The position numbers and the translations under genes were made by a program. Source: a bacterium (GTDB lineage: Bacteria; Sumerlaeota; Sumerlaeia; MVZB01). Taken from it: a stretch of DNA of 8,656 bases. The DNA is taken from NCBI GenBank assembly GCA_023480605.1, contig JAMCWS010000070.1:1-8656 (forward strand). Direction: 5' to 3'. This document shows positions 1 to 6,580 of this stretch, one piece after another; the stretch's first letter is position 1, and each line of letters opens with the position of its first letter. The notes under the pieces were generated by a model. The model searched no databases, was not told the DNA's origin, and was given only the letters and a program-made list of their open reading frames with translations.

Positions 1-174
1 GTTGCAATCCTCGCCGATCCGGGCCCCGGCCATCACGTGGCAAAAGTGCCAGATTTTCGTGCCCCCGCCGATCGTCGCGGGCTGGTCGATGACGGCCGTG
101 GGGTGAGCGAAGTAATCGCCGTGCGGCGCGCCGGCGCGTTGCGGCGGCTTGTCTGGGGCGGATGGAGCGGTCAT
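1..174 (-). CDS. Hexapeptide-repeat sugar N-acetyltransferase, N-terminal part (cut by left edge)
   Basis: The minus strand is open from an ATG at 174-172 to the window edge, giving exactly 58 codons with no stop. After about 20 polar, Pro/Ala-rich residues it reads DYFAHPTAVIDQPATIG, then GGGTKIWHFCHVMAGARIGE. This is the opening of WbpD/WlbB-type left-handed beta-helix N-acetyltransferases. That family acetylates UDP-3-amino sugars (or dTDP-3-amino sugars in FdtC relatives) in the cytoplasm, for O-antigen or capsule precursors. The spaced small and hydrophobic residues (AVIDQPATIG, AGARIG) are the first hexapeptide coils. The catalytic and substrate-specific parts lie outside the window, so the exact sugar is unknown. 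AGAGGA lies about 10 nt before the start and is a plausible ribosome-binding site. The nearest upstream ATG (185-183) is out of frame. The gene lies 187 bp downstream of bshA on the same strand and may have its own promoter. Confidence 0.82.
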   Translation of the reverse strand, partial: MTAPSAPDKPPQRAGAPHGDYFAHPTAVIDQPATIGGGTKIWHFCHVMAGARIGEDCN

Positions 175-273
175 GGGGGCGGCATCCTCTGGCGCGGGCG
201 TTGCCCCAGCCAGGATGGGGCGGCGCCGAGTAGAGGCAGCACCGCGAAACCGGATGCTGGTTGAGGCGTTAAT

Positions 274-302
274 ATTGTCCACGCCGCCCCGTGGTCTTGC
301 AA
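274..302 (-). promoter_or_regulatory. Candidate promoter for the N-acetyltransferase gene
   Basis: On the minus strand TTGCAA (302-297) is followed after 17 nt by GACAAT (279-274), four of six matches to each sigma-70 box. This would start transcription near position 267, leaving a leader of about 90 nt before the ATG at 174. It sits in the 187-bp gap after bshA, where no gene or terminator-like hairpin with a T-run is visible. It was found by eye in GC-rich DNA, so chance occurrence is quite possible. Confidence 0.3.
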
Positions 303-361
303 CCGAAATCACGGAAGGCCGGCTGAACGGAGCCATCACGATCACGAAAAAGAGTGGGGGA

Positions 362-1570
362 TCATTCCGTCAATTCGACCTCGGGGAGGAAGGAGGCAAG
401 GCTGTCGGAGCAAGGCGACGGCATCGCATCGCCCGACACCAGCCGGCGATAGAGTTCCTCGTATTGGGGGACGATGCTCCGGGCGGCGAAACGCTCGATG
501 GCGCGGCGGCGTCCGGCCCGGCCCATCCGGCGCCCAAGGTCGGCGTCGGTCAGGATGCGGAGGCTTTCCTCGGCGAGGCACTCCACGTCGCCCACCGGGC
601 AGAGGACGCCGCATTCGCCATGGGCGACCACCTCGGGCAGACCGCCGGCGTCGGCGCCCACCACGGGCACCTCGCAGGCCATCGCCTCAAGGGCGGCCAG
701 GCCGAACGATTCGCCGTCGGAGGGGAACAAGAACAGGTCGGCCATCGGCAGAAAGTGGTTGACGCCGGGCTGGTTGCCGAGCATCGCCACTCGGTCGGTG
801 ACGCCGAGTTTTTCGGCCAGCAAGACGGCCTTTTCGCGGTCGGGTCCATCGCCGATCATGACCAGACGCGCCGGGGTGCGAGCCGCGATGCGGGCGAAGG
901 TTTCCACGACGTCGGTCACCCGCTTGACGGGGCGGAAGTTCGAGATGTGCATCAGGATCTTCTCGTTGTCGTCGGCAAAGTGGCGCCGGTTGCACGCGTG
1001 GTTGTCGGGGGTGAAAACCTCGGGGTCGACGAAGTTGTAAATGACGCGCAGACGGCCGCAGTTGGCGAAGCGCTCGCAGGTGTGGCGCGCCAGCCACTGC
1101 GAAACGCACGTGAGGGCGCCGCTCTTGTCCAGCCCCAGCTTCACGGCCGGCGCAAACGACGGGCGCGAGCCCACCAGGGTGATGTCGGTGCCGTGCAGGG
1201 TCGTCAGGGTCGGCACGCGCCGTTCCTCGCCGAGCATCTCCATGGCCATCCAGGCGCTGATGGCGTGGGGCAGGGCGTAGTGGACGTGGAGCAGGTCCAG
1301 CCCGATGTGGCGGACGATGTCGTGCATCTTAACGGCGGCCGCGATCGTGTAGAGCTGGCCCTGGAAGAGGGGATAGTATTCGGAGCCGATTTCATGATGG
1401 ACGATATTGGGATGGAAATCGCCCGCCAGCCGGAAAGGCCGGGCATAACTGATAAAATGGATCCGGTGGCCGCGGCGGGCCAGCAGGCGGCCCAGTTCGG
1501 TGGCCACGGCGCCGCTGCCGCCATAGGTGGGGTAACAGACCATGCCGATACGAAGCGAAGTCTCTGACAT
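362..1570 (-). CDS. bshA: N-acetyl-alpha-D-glucosaminyl L-malate synthase BshA
   Basis: BshA is a cytoplasmic retaining GT-B glycosyltransferase (GT4 family). It transfers GlcNAc from UDP-GlcNAc to L-malate, the first step of bacillithiol synthesis; BshB deacetylation and BshC cysteine addition follow. The 402-residue length is slightly above the roughly 375-380 usual for the family. The N-terminal glycine-rich loop YPTYGGSG (residues 13-20) is the BshA signature. HGTDITLVGSRPS (126-138) is the other family-specific block, and ISNFRPVKR (209-217) begins the nucleotide-sugar domain. The GT4 EX7E pair is E287 and E295 in ESFGLAALE. The last 20 or so residues are a polar extension. The start is set by conservation of the first beta strand (LRIGMVCYP). 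Upstream is only a weak purine run, GAGAAAGAG. The gene lies 233 bp after hemW, and that gap holds copies of the hemW tail. bshB and bshC are not in the window. Confidence 0.95.
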   Translation of the reverse strand: MSETSLRIGMVCYPTYGGSGAVATELGRLLARRGHRIHFISYARPFRLAGDFHPNIVHHEIGSEYYPLFQGQLYTIAAAVKMHDIVRHIGLDLLHVHYALPHAISAWMAMEMLGEERRVPTLTTLHGTDITLVGSRPSFAPAVKLGLDKSGALTCVSQWLARHTCERFANCGRLRVIYNFVDPEVFTPDNHACNRRHFADDNEKILMHISNFRPVKRVTDVVETFARIAARTPARLVMIGDGPDREKAVLLAEKLGVTDRVAMLGNQPGVNHFLPMADLFLFPSDGESFGLAALEAMACEVPVVGADAGGLPEVVAHGECGVLCPVGDVECLAEESLRILTDADLGRRMGRAGRRRAIERFAARSIVPQYEELYRRLVSGDAMPSPCSDSLASFLPEVELTE

Positions 1571-1803
1571 CGGGGACTCTTTCTCGACAGCCGTTGGGCG
1601 ACGGACCGCAAGGCGGGCGCCACCGCGCGACGGCCGCGGTTTTCGGGCGCCCTTTCCTCTTTTTTACATTACGCCATTGAGTAGAAAAACACCATGCCCG
1701 AATGGCCTGAGAGCAATCCGCGCCGCGCGATGCGTACCGATTAAAAGAAAAATTCCATAACCGAATGGCCGGAGGGCAATCCGCGCCGCGCGATGCGCAC
1801 CGA
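1571..1803. other. hemW-bshA intergenic region
   Basis: This 233-bp gap separates two minus-strand genes. Its hemW-proximal half (1678-1803) consists of two degenerate tandem copies of the hemW 3' end. The bshA-proximal part (1571-1677) is GC-rich with a pyrimidine run on the plus strand at about 1651-1665. I see no convincing promoter for bshA and no hairpin followed by a T-run, so whether bshA is co-transcribed with hemW remains open. Confidence 0.6.
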
Positions 1804-1866
1804 CTAAAAGAAAAATTCCATAACCGAATCAGCCAGGAGCAAACCGCGACGGGTCAGGCGCACCGA
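1678..1866 (-). repeat. Three tandem 63-bp units containing the hemW 3' end
   Basis: The units are 1804-1866 (the native hemW tail, codons for residues 360-379 plus stop), 1741-1803 and 1678-1740. By hand alignment, 1741-1803 matches the native unit at 49 of 63 positions and 1678-1740 matches 1741-1803 at 53 of 63. Shifting the register, 1698-1760 and 1761-1823 match at 59 of 63, marking the most recent duplication. The period is 21 codons, so all copies share the hemW frame. Conceptually they read SVRLTRRGLLLADSVMEFFF-stop, SVRIARRGLPSGHSVMEFFF-stop, and SVRIARRGLLSGHSGMVFFY followed by SMA-stop, ending at 1669. The native unit matches the ordinary HemW C-terminus, so it is the likely parent. 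Confidence 0.9.
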
Positions 1867-2943
1867 CCGGCCGTCGTCGTCCAGCAGGCCCTCGGCCGTC
1901 AGGCGCGCCAGTTCGGTCCGGTAATAGGCGCGCGCGTCGGTCCCCATCCAGCCGTCGATTTCGGTCCACTCGACGCCGCCGACGCGGCGCAGCGCCAGCA
2001 TCATGATTTCGCCGCGCCGGGCGCGTTCGCCCGATGGGGCCGGAGCCGGCCGAGCCAGGCCGCGTCCGGCGAGGTATCGGGCCAGGTCGTTGGTGTTTTC
2101 CAGCCGGTGGCGGCGCACGACGCCGTGGGCGGCCAGGCCGAAGCCGTAGACGTCGCAGTCGCGCCAGTATTTGAGATTATGGCGGCTTTCGCGTCCCGGC
2201 CGCGCCCAGTTGGAGATCTCGTAATGAACCAGGCCGGCCCGGGGCAGCGCGTCGAGCAGCCATTCATACATCCGCGCCTGCGTGCCGTCGCCGGGCAGCG
2301 CCAGCAGCCCCTCGCGCTCCAGCCGCGCGAAGGGGGTCCCCTCGTGGATCGTCAGACCATATGCCGAAACATGGACCGGATCGGCGGCAAGCATGGCGTC
2401 GAGGTCGCGGCGCAGATCGTCGAGACTTTGCGTCGGGGCGCCGAAGATGATATCGAGCGACAGGTTGGCGACGCCCAGCGCCTTGATGCGTTTGATCGCA
2501 TGGCGGGTGGCCTGGGCGTCGTGAACCCGCCCCAGGCGGCGCAGGATGCGGTCGTTGAACGACTGGCAGCCGACGCTCAGGCGATTGACCCCCAGGGCCA
2601 GCAGGGCATCCAGGCCGGCCGTTTCGGCGCTGGTGGGGTTGAGTTCGAGGGTGACTTCAGTCTCGTCGGCCAGCGCGAAGCGCCGGCGCAGGGCCTGCAT
2701 GACGGCCGCCAGCGCGGCGTCGCCCATGATGCTGGGGGTGCCCCCGCCGAGGTAGACGGTGTCGGCCCGCGGCGGCGCGCTCCAGCCGAAGCGCTCGGGG
2801 GCCGAGTCGATCTCGCGCACGAGCGCCGCCAGGTATTCATCGCGCCGGGCGAAGGCCGCCGTTCCCCGGCCGAAGCTGGTGAAATCGCAATAGGGGCACT
2901 TGTGGTCGCAAAAGGGCCAGTGAATATAAATCCCCGCGCTCAT
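1804..2943 (-). CDS. hemW: Radical SAM heme chaperone HemW (HemN-like protein)
   Basis: HemW proteins bind heme and a [4Fe-4S] cluster with S-adenosylmethionine and deliver heme to target proteins. They were long annotated as oxygen-independent coproporphyrinogen III oxidase. The 379-residue protein has the radical SAM motif CX3CX2C at C12, C16 and C19. The residue two after the last Cys is Phe (CDF), as in HemW, whereas true HemN has a fourth Cys there. GGGTPS (66-71) is the SAM-contacting glycine motif. Other family blocks are GCQSF (125-129), YEISNWARPG (241-250), HNLKYW (255-260) and GFGLAAHG (277-284), and a HemN C-terminal winged domain ends the protein. The start is the ATG at 2943, six residues before IHWPF; an in-frame ATG at 3042 would add 33 unconserved residues. 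No Shine-Dalgarno is present, but a promoter ends 6 nt before the ATG. The protein ends MEFFF with a TAG stop, and its last 21 codons are repeated downstream. Confidence 0.93.
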   Translation of the reverse strand: MSAGIYIHWPFCDHKCPYCDFTSFGRGTAAFARRDEYLAALVREIDSAPERFGWSAPPRADTVYLGGGTPSIMGDAALAAVMQALRRRFALADETEVTLELNPTSAETAGLDALLALGVNRLSVGCQSFNDRILRRLGRVHDAQATRHAIKRIKALGVANLSLDIIFGAPTQSLDDLRRDLDAMLAADPVHVSAYGLTIHEGTPFARLEREGLLALPGDGTQARMYEWLLDALPRAGLVHYEISNWARPGRESRHNLKYWRDCDVYGFGLAAHGVVRRHRLENTNDLARYLAGRGLARPAPAPSGERARRGEIMMLALRRVGGVEWTEIDGWMGTDARAYYRTELARLTAEGLLDDDGRSVRLTRRGLLLADSVMEFFF

Positions 2944-2949
2944 GGATTC

Positions 2950-2978
2950 ATTGTAGCGCGGGCCTCCGGCGTTGTCGC
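2950..2978 (-). promoter_or_regulatory. Candidate hemW promoter placed for a leaderless transcript
   Basis: On the minus strand GCGACA (2978-2973) is separated by exactly 17 nt from TACAAT (2955-2950), four of six and five of six matches to the sigma-70 boxes. Six nucleotides (GAATCC) separate the -10 box from the hemW ATG, so the expected transcription start coincides with the A of the start codon. This agrees with the absence of a Shine-Dalgarno sequence: the only GGAGG lies in the spacer, 19 nt from the ATG. Confidence 0.5.
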
Positions 2979-2987
2979 CACCCTTGT

Positions 2988-3003
2988 CGCCCCCGTGGGG
3001 GCG
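2988..3003. other. Perfect 7-bp inverted repeat with a 2-nt centre, upstream of hemW
   Basis: CGCCCCC (2988-2994) and GGGGGCG (2997-3003) are perfect reverse complements separated by GT. The site lies just upstream of the candidate hemW -35 box, in the gap after the MalG-like permease gene. No T-run follows in the direction of transcription, so it is not a typical intrinsic terminator. It could be a protein-binding palindrome or an mRNA 3' stem, and its all-GC makeup also makes chance plausible. Confidence 0.4.
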
Positions 3004-3062
3004 GGGGATGCGTCCCGCGATTTTGTGAGAGGGTCCAGGCAATCAGAGCCTTCATGCCGTGC

Positions 3063-3088
3063 GCGTGCGCGTGATCGATACCGCACGC
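3063..3088 (-). terminator. Stem-loop right after the ABC permease stop codon (possible terminator or mRNA-end hairpin)
   Basis: GCGTGCG (3063-3069) and CGCACGC (3082-3088) form a perfect 7-bp, GC-rich stem around a 12-nt loop. It begins 2 nt after the TGA stop at 3093-3091. Its position at the end of the three-gene operon fits an operon-end structure. The T-run of an intrinsic terminator is missing, so it would act as a 3'-stabilising or Rho-linked hairpin if it is functional. Confidence 0.4.
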
Positions 3089-3090
3089 CT

Positions 3091-3942
3091 TCACCCTTTT
3101 AACGCGCCGAGTTGGATGCCTTTGACCAGGTAGTTTTGCAGGATCAGGAAGAGGATGATGAGCGGGATGATATTCATCACGCTGGCGGCCATGATCAGGT
3201 TGGTCTGGCGGCCGTAGATGGTATCGAAGTAGACCATGCCGATCGGCAGGGTGCGCAGGTGTTCGCTTTTGATCAGCACAAGCGGCCAGAAGAAGCTGCC
3301 GTAAGTTCCCATGAAGGTAAAGATGGCCAGCACAATGACGCCCGGGCGCGACAGGGGAAGGATCACTTCCCAGAAGATGCGCCAGTGCGTCGCGCCGTCG
3401 ATGGCCGCCGCCTCGTCCATCGAGGGGGAGATGGTCAGCATGAACTGGCGCAGCAGAAACGTGCCGAAGGCGCTGAAGGCCGCCGGCACGATCAGACCCG
3501 TGTAGGAATCGAGCAGGTGGAGCCGCACCATCAGGGCGTAGTTGGGGATCATCGTCACCACGCCCGGGATCATGATCGTCGCCAGGTAGAGTTTGAAAAG
3601 CTGATCGCGCCCCGGCCAGCGCAGGCGGGCGAAGGAGTAGGCCGCCATGGCGCTGGTGAGGGTCTGCAGCAGGGTCACCCACGCGGCGACGAACAGGCTG
3701 TTGAAATAATACTTCGCGAAGGGGATTTGCTCGAAAATTTTGGGATAATTGCCCGGCTTCCACTCCGTGGGGATCGGGTTGATTTGTTCGATTTCCGAGA
3801 GGGGCTTGAAACTGGCCAGCACCATCCAGGCAAACGGCAGGAGCATCGTCAGCGCGACGACGGTCAGCACGGCGTGTGTCGCGCCGTAACGCCCCACGCG
3901 CGTCCAGAAGGTTCCAGGGGAGTGGCGTCTAGTCGTTGACAT
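3091..3942 (-). CDS. Carbohydrate ABC transporter permease, MalG/AraQ-like
   Basis: This is one of the two inner-membrane permeases of a CUT1-type sugar importer, 283 residues, the usual family length. Six hydrophobic segments are visible, at about residues 23-43, 80-103, 117-137, 141-168, 202-222 and 248-270. The cytoplasmic EAA loop that docks on the ATPase is EAAAIDGATHWRIFWEVILP (177-196), followed by LSRPG. The segment WPGRDQLFKLYLATIMIPG and the ending LVKGIQLGALKG are also typical of MalG-like proteins, which end in VKGLTAGAVKG-like sequence. The start codon lies inside the end of the preceding permease gene (14-bp overlap), which implies translational coupling; GGAG lies 14 nt upstream. 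The transported sugar cannot be read from the permease. The operon ends here: hemW starts 147 bp later and appears to have its own promoter. Confidence 0.93.
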   Translation of the reverse strand: MSTTRRHSPGTFWTRVGRYGATHAVLTVVALTMLLPFAWMVLASFKPLSEIEQINPIPTEWKPGNYPKIFEQIPFAKYYFNSLFVAAWVTLLQTLTSAMAAYSFARLRWPGRDQLFKLYLATIMIPGVVTMIPNYALMVRLHLLDSYTGLIVPAAFSAFGTFLLRQFMLTISPSMDEAAAIDGATHWRIFWEVILPLSRPGVIVLAIFTFMGTYGSFFWPLVLIKSEHLRTLPIGMVYFDTIYGRQTNLIMAASVMNIIPLIILFLILQNYLVKGIQLGALKG

Positions 3943-4969
3943 AGCGACTGCCGTATCTCCAGTTGACCAGGGTGATGGCGAAGATAAGGGCGAACAGGAT
4001 CCAGGCGACGGCCGAGGCGTAACCGATCTGAAAATCCTCGAAGGCCTTGGTGTAGATGTAATAGGAAAGGGTGGTGGTGGTGCCGGCCGGCCCGCCCAGT
4101 GTCATAACGCGCGCCTGGTCGAAGCCGCCTTGCAGGCCGCCGATCAGGCTCATGACGACGATGAAGAAGGTCGTCGGGGCGAGCTGGGGCCAGGTGACAT
4201 GGCGGAAAAGGGCCCACCTGCCGGCCCCGTCGATGCGGGCGGCCTCATACAGGTCCTGGGGTATATTGGCCAGGCCGGCGATATAGAGCAGCATGTTCGA
4301 GCCGCCGATGGCGACCCAGATGCCCATGAACATCAGCGCGTCGCGCGCCCCCAGGCCGAAATCCTTTGCGCTCGCGCCCACTTCCTCGACCTTCAATCCC
4401 AGCAGGTTTTGCGTCGAAACGAGCCAGTCGGGACCGTGGACGTTTCGGCCCAACAAATCGGCGGCGGCGCGAATGACGACGTTGACCGGCCCGAAGTCCG
4501 GATTGTAGAGCGACTTCCAGAGGATGAACAGCGCCACGCCGGCGGTGAAACTGGGCAGGTAAAAAAGAGTGCGATAGACGATCACGCCGCGGATTCTCTG
4601 GCTGAGCAGGATCGCCAGGCAAAGCGAGCCGGCAATGGAAACCGGCAGGCCGAGCATCAGGTAGAAGGTGTTGATGAAGTAAAGCCAGAAATCCTGCGTG
4701 TGAAAGAGCTTGATGAAATTGGCCGGGCCGATCCAGCGATGAGGCTGCGCCTGCAACAGGTTGTAGTTGGTAAACGCGATCACCAGCGAATAAAACACCG
4801 GCCACAGGGTGAACACCAGAAAACCGCTCAGATTGGGCAAGAGGAAGGCCAGTGCCACGAGGGTCGTGCGCGTGCGCGAGTGCAATCCCCCCGCGCGCCC
4901 GGCCGGCCCCGCGGGCGGGCGGCGTTCCGCGCCCCCGGTCGCCTCGGCCTGTTCGCGGGCGCCGATCAT
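3929..4969 (-). CDS. Carbohydrate ABC transporter permease, MalF/UgpA-like
   Basis: This is the MalF-side inner-membrane subunit of the sugar importer, 346 residues. That is somewhat longer than the roughly 290-310 of simple UgpA-like members. The extra length is a polar Ala/Gly/Arg-rich N-terminus (residues 1-34) and a longer periplasmic stretch around residues 175-212. Membrane segments appear at about 36-67, 95-124, 137-151, 212-232, 266-280 and 318-336. The EAA loop is YEAARIDGAGRWALFRHVTW followed by PQLAP (241-265). Family landmarks also include LGGPAGTTTTLSYYIY and FQIGYASAVAWILF near the C-terminus. The gene begins in an ATGA overlap with the binding-protein gene. It has the best ribosome-binding site in the window, GGAGGA about 6 nt before the ATG. 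Both overlaps indicate one transcript and coordinated synthesis of the pair. Confidence 0.93.
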   Translation of the reverse strand: MIGAREQAEATGGAERRPPAGPAGRAGGLHSRTRTTLVALAFLLPNLSGFLVFTLWPVFYSLVIAFTNYNLLQAQPHRWIGPANFIKLFHTQDFWLYFINTFYLMLGLPVSIAGSLCLAILLSQRIRGVIVYRTLFYLPSFTAGVALFILWKSLYNPDFGPVNVVIRAAADLLGRNVHGPDWLVSTQNLLGLKVEEVGASAKDFGLGARDALMFMGIWVAIGGSNMLLYIAGLANIPQDLYEAARIDGAGRWALFRHVTWPQLAPTTFFIVVMSLIGGLQGGFDQARVMTLGGPAGTTTTLSYYIYTKAFEDFQIGYASAVAWILFALIFAITLVNWRYGSRYVND

Positions 4970-6357
4970 GGGGCGTCCTCCGGCCGGTCCCAGGCGGGCG
5001 GGGCCCCCGCGGCGATCGCCCGCATGTAGCGCTTCCGCAGGTCGGGATTCATCCGCAATCCCTCGACGATCTCCCGGTTGATTTTTTTGGCCGCGTCGCG
5101 CATGGCCTCGGCGCCCGTCTTGGCCTGGTTCTTGACCAGGTCGACCTGCTTGCTCAGGATCCGGAAGGCCGTCACGCCGTTGACGTAGGGGGAGACTTCC
5201 TGCGGGATGGCGGTCTCAAGCGCCGCGCGCCAGACGTCGTTGTAATCCTCGGCGGGAAAGCCGGGGTCGTGGAGATACGCGTCGGTGTAGGCGTATTTCT
5301 TAACGGCGCAGATGGCGTCGGCCTGATGATTAATCAGTTCACAAAATTCCTTGCCGTGCAGGAACAGGAGGAACTCCAGCGCACCTTCTTTGTGGCGGCT
5401 GTTGGCGTTGATCAGGGTCGACCGCCCCACCCCCGGCACGACGTTCAGGCCATCGGTGGGCATCTGGACCGCCCCCAGTTCCAGTTTACGGTAGGCCTCG
5501 TCGCGCAGGATGCATAGCCAGTAACGGCCGCCGAAGGTCATGGCCGCCTGCGCGCCGGCGAACTGGGTCATGCTGCCCGTGCCCCAGCCGCCGATCGTCG
5601 ACAGGCCGGCTTCTTCGGACGGCGTCGGTGCGACGCGGTATTTGAAAGTCAGGTCTTGCAGGAATTGCATGGCCTGGCCGGCCGCGGGCGAGTCGAGCAC
5701 GCAGCGCGTGCCTTCCGGCGCATAAAAGCGGGCGCCGAATTGAAAGATCGTGATGTTCCAGTCGACCAGCCAGTTCATCAACATGCCGCAGCGGATGAGG
5801 CGGCCGCGCGCGTCGCGCCGGGTCAGCCGGCGCGCCGTCTCGATGAACCGCCCCCACGTCCAGGGCGCCTTCGGGTAAGGAATGCCCTGCTCGCGCAGCA
5901 ACTTCTTGTTATACCAGATCGCGGGGGCACTGGCGTTGTTGGGCGTGCCATACATTTTCCCGTCCAGCATCGTGCAGGGGTAAACGCATGGCCAATAATC
6001 CGTCGGCGCGATGCCGCGGGCGCGCAGTTCGGCGTCGCAATCCCAGGCGATCCCCGACTGCACATACGCCATGAGCTGGAAGCCGTCGTAGCAATCGAAC
6101 ACGTCGGGGCCGACGCCGGCCAGCGACTGCACGATGACCTTTTCCATGGTGGCGTTCTGCGGATCGAGCCGCAGGCGATAACGTGGATTGAGCCGGTTGA
6201 ACAACGCGACTTGCTCGCGGCGGGCCGGATTGTCATCGCTTGTCCAGACCAGGTCAATCCGCCGGTCGTCCGACCGGGGTTGCCACACCCAGGCCACCAC
6301 CGAAAAACCGAGAAGCACGGCAAAAGAGATCAGGTAAGTCAGCTTCATGGCCTTCAC
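4966..6357 (-). CDS. Extracellular sugar-binding protein of the ABC importer (family 1)
   Basis: This substrate-binding protein captures a sugar outside the inner membrane and hands it to the two permeases encoded just downstream. It has 463 residues, in the normal range. Residues 5-24 form a hydrophobic export segment after a short basic start. There is no lipobox cysteine and no clear signal peptidase I site (the segment runs VVAWVWQP), so it may stay anchored by an uncleaved signal. Family 1 features are the Rossmann-like start IDLVWTS with NPARREQVALFNRLNP, GPDVFD (83-88), GKMYGTPNN (133-141), AIWYNKKLL (146-154) and WTWGRF. Nine cysteines lie in the mature region, many for an exported protein. 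The start is uncertain: GTG at 6357 has no Shine-Dalgarno, while ATG at 6348 (residue 4) has AAGG only 2 nt away. An ATG at 6361 is out of frame. The sugar cannot be assigned. Confidence 0.92.
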   Translation of the reverse strand: MKAMKLTYLISFAVLLGFSVVAWVWQPRSDDRRIDLVWTSDDNPARREQVALFNRLNPRYRLRLDPQNATMEKVIVQSLAGVGPDVFDCYDGFQLMAYVQSGIAWDCDAELRARGIAPTDYWPCVYPCTMLDGKMYGTPNNASAPAIWYNKKLLREQGIPYPKAPWTWGRFIETARRLTRRDARGRLIRCGMLMNWLVDWNITIFQFGARFYAPEGTRCVLDSPAAGQAMQFLQDLTFKYRVAPTPSEEAGLSTIGGWGTGSMTQFAGAQAAMTFGGRYWLCILRDEAYRKLELGAVQMPTDGLNVVPGVGRSTLINANSRHKEGALEFLLFLHGKEFCELINHQADAICAVKKYAYTDAYLHDPGFPAEDYNDVWRAALETAIPQEVSPYVNGVTAFRILSKQVDLVKNQAKTGAEAMRDAAKKINREIVEGLRMNPDLRKRYMRAIAAGAPPAWDRPEDAP

Positions 6358-6580
6358 TCATGAATGACACGGGCCGTTTTCGGGCGCGACTACGGGAAAA
6401 TGATGAACGGGTTGATGGAACGGACGCCAAAATCCGCAATACCTGGGCAAGTATACACGAAGCCCCTCGATCTCCGAGAGAAAAAAGCGCCGTGGGTAAA
6501 TGAAACCTCGAATCTTCATCGTATAGCGGAATCCTGACCGTCCGCAAAACCTCGGATACCTATTTGCGTGGTCGTTGCCC

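Noticed and set aside
149..1567. Plus-strand open frame of 472 codons opposite bshA
   Set aside because: It mirrors a clearly recognisable bshA on the other strand. Its conceptual protein is rich in His, Gly, Ala and Gln with no family resemblance, as expected from antisense of a GC-rich gene.
1651..1665. Pyrimidine-rich run as an intrinsic terminator for hemW
   Set aside because: The T-rich side is on the plus strand. In the direction of hemW transcription it reads as an A-rich run, so it cannot be the U-tract of a minus-strand terminator.
1678..1803. Repeat units as a CRISPR array or mobile-element ends
   Set aside because: The units abut with no spacers, have no terminal inverted repeats, and match the adjacent hemW coding end. 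Local tandem duplication explains them better.
2944..3042. Longer HemW starting at the in-frame ATG at 3042
   Set aside because: The extra 33 residues are unconserved and are encoded across the inverted repeat and promoter-like boxes. HemW proteins normally begin a few residues before the IHxPFC motif, which fits the ATG at 2943.
1765..3102. Plus-strand open frame of 445 codons opposite hemW
   Set aside because: It is antisense to hemW, of low-information composition, and runs through intergenic DNA at both ends without any recognisable motif.
3112..5029. Plus-strand open frames of 275 and 299 codons opposite the two permease genes
   Set aside because: The minus strand encodes permeases with clear EAA loops and membrane segments. 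The plus frames are polar, repetitive translations without motifs.
6421..6560. Imperfect direct repeat (AGGTAT followed by GGA/TTTTG-like sequence on the minus strand) in front of the importer operon
   Set aside because: Only short blocks match and spacing differs between the two copies, which is too weak to separate from chance.
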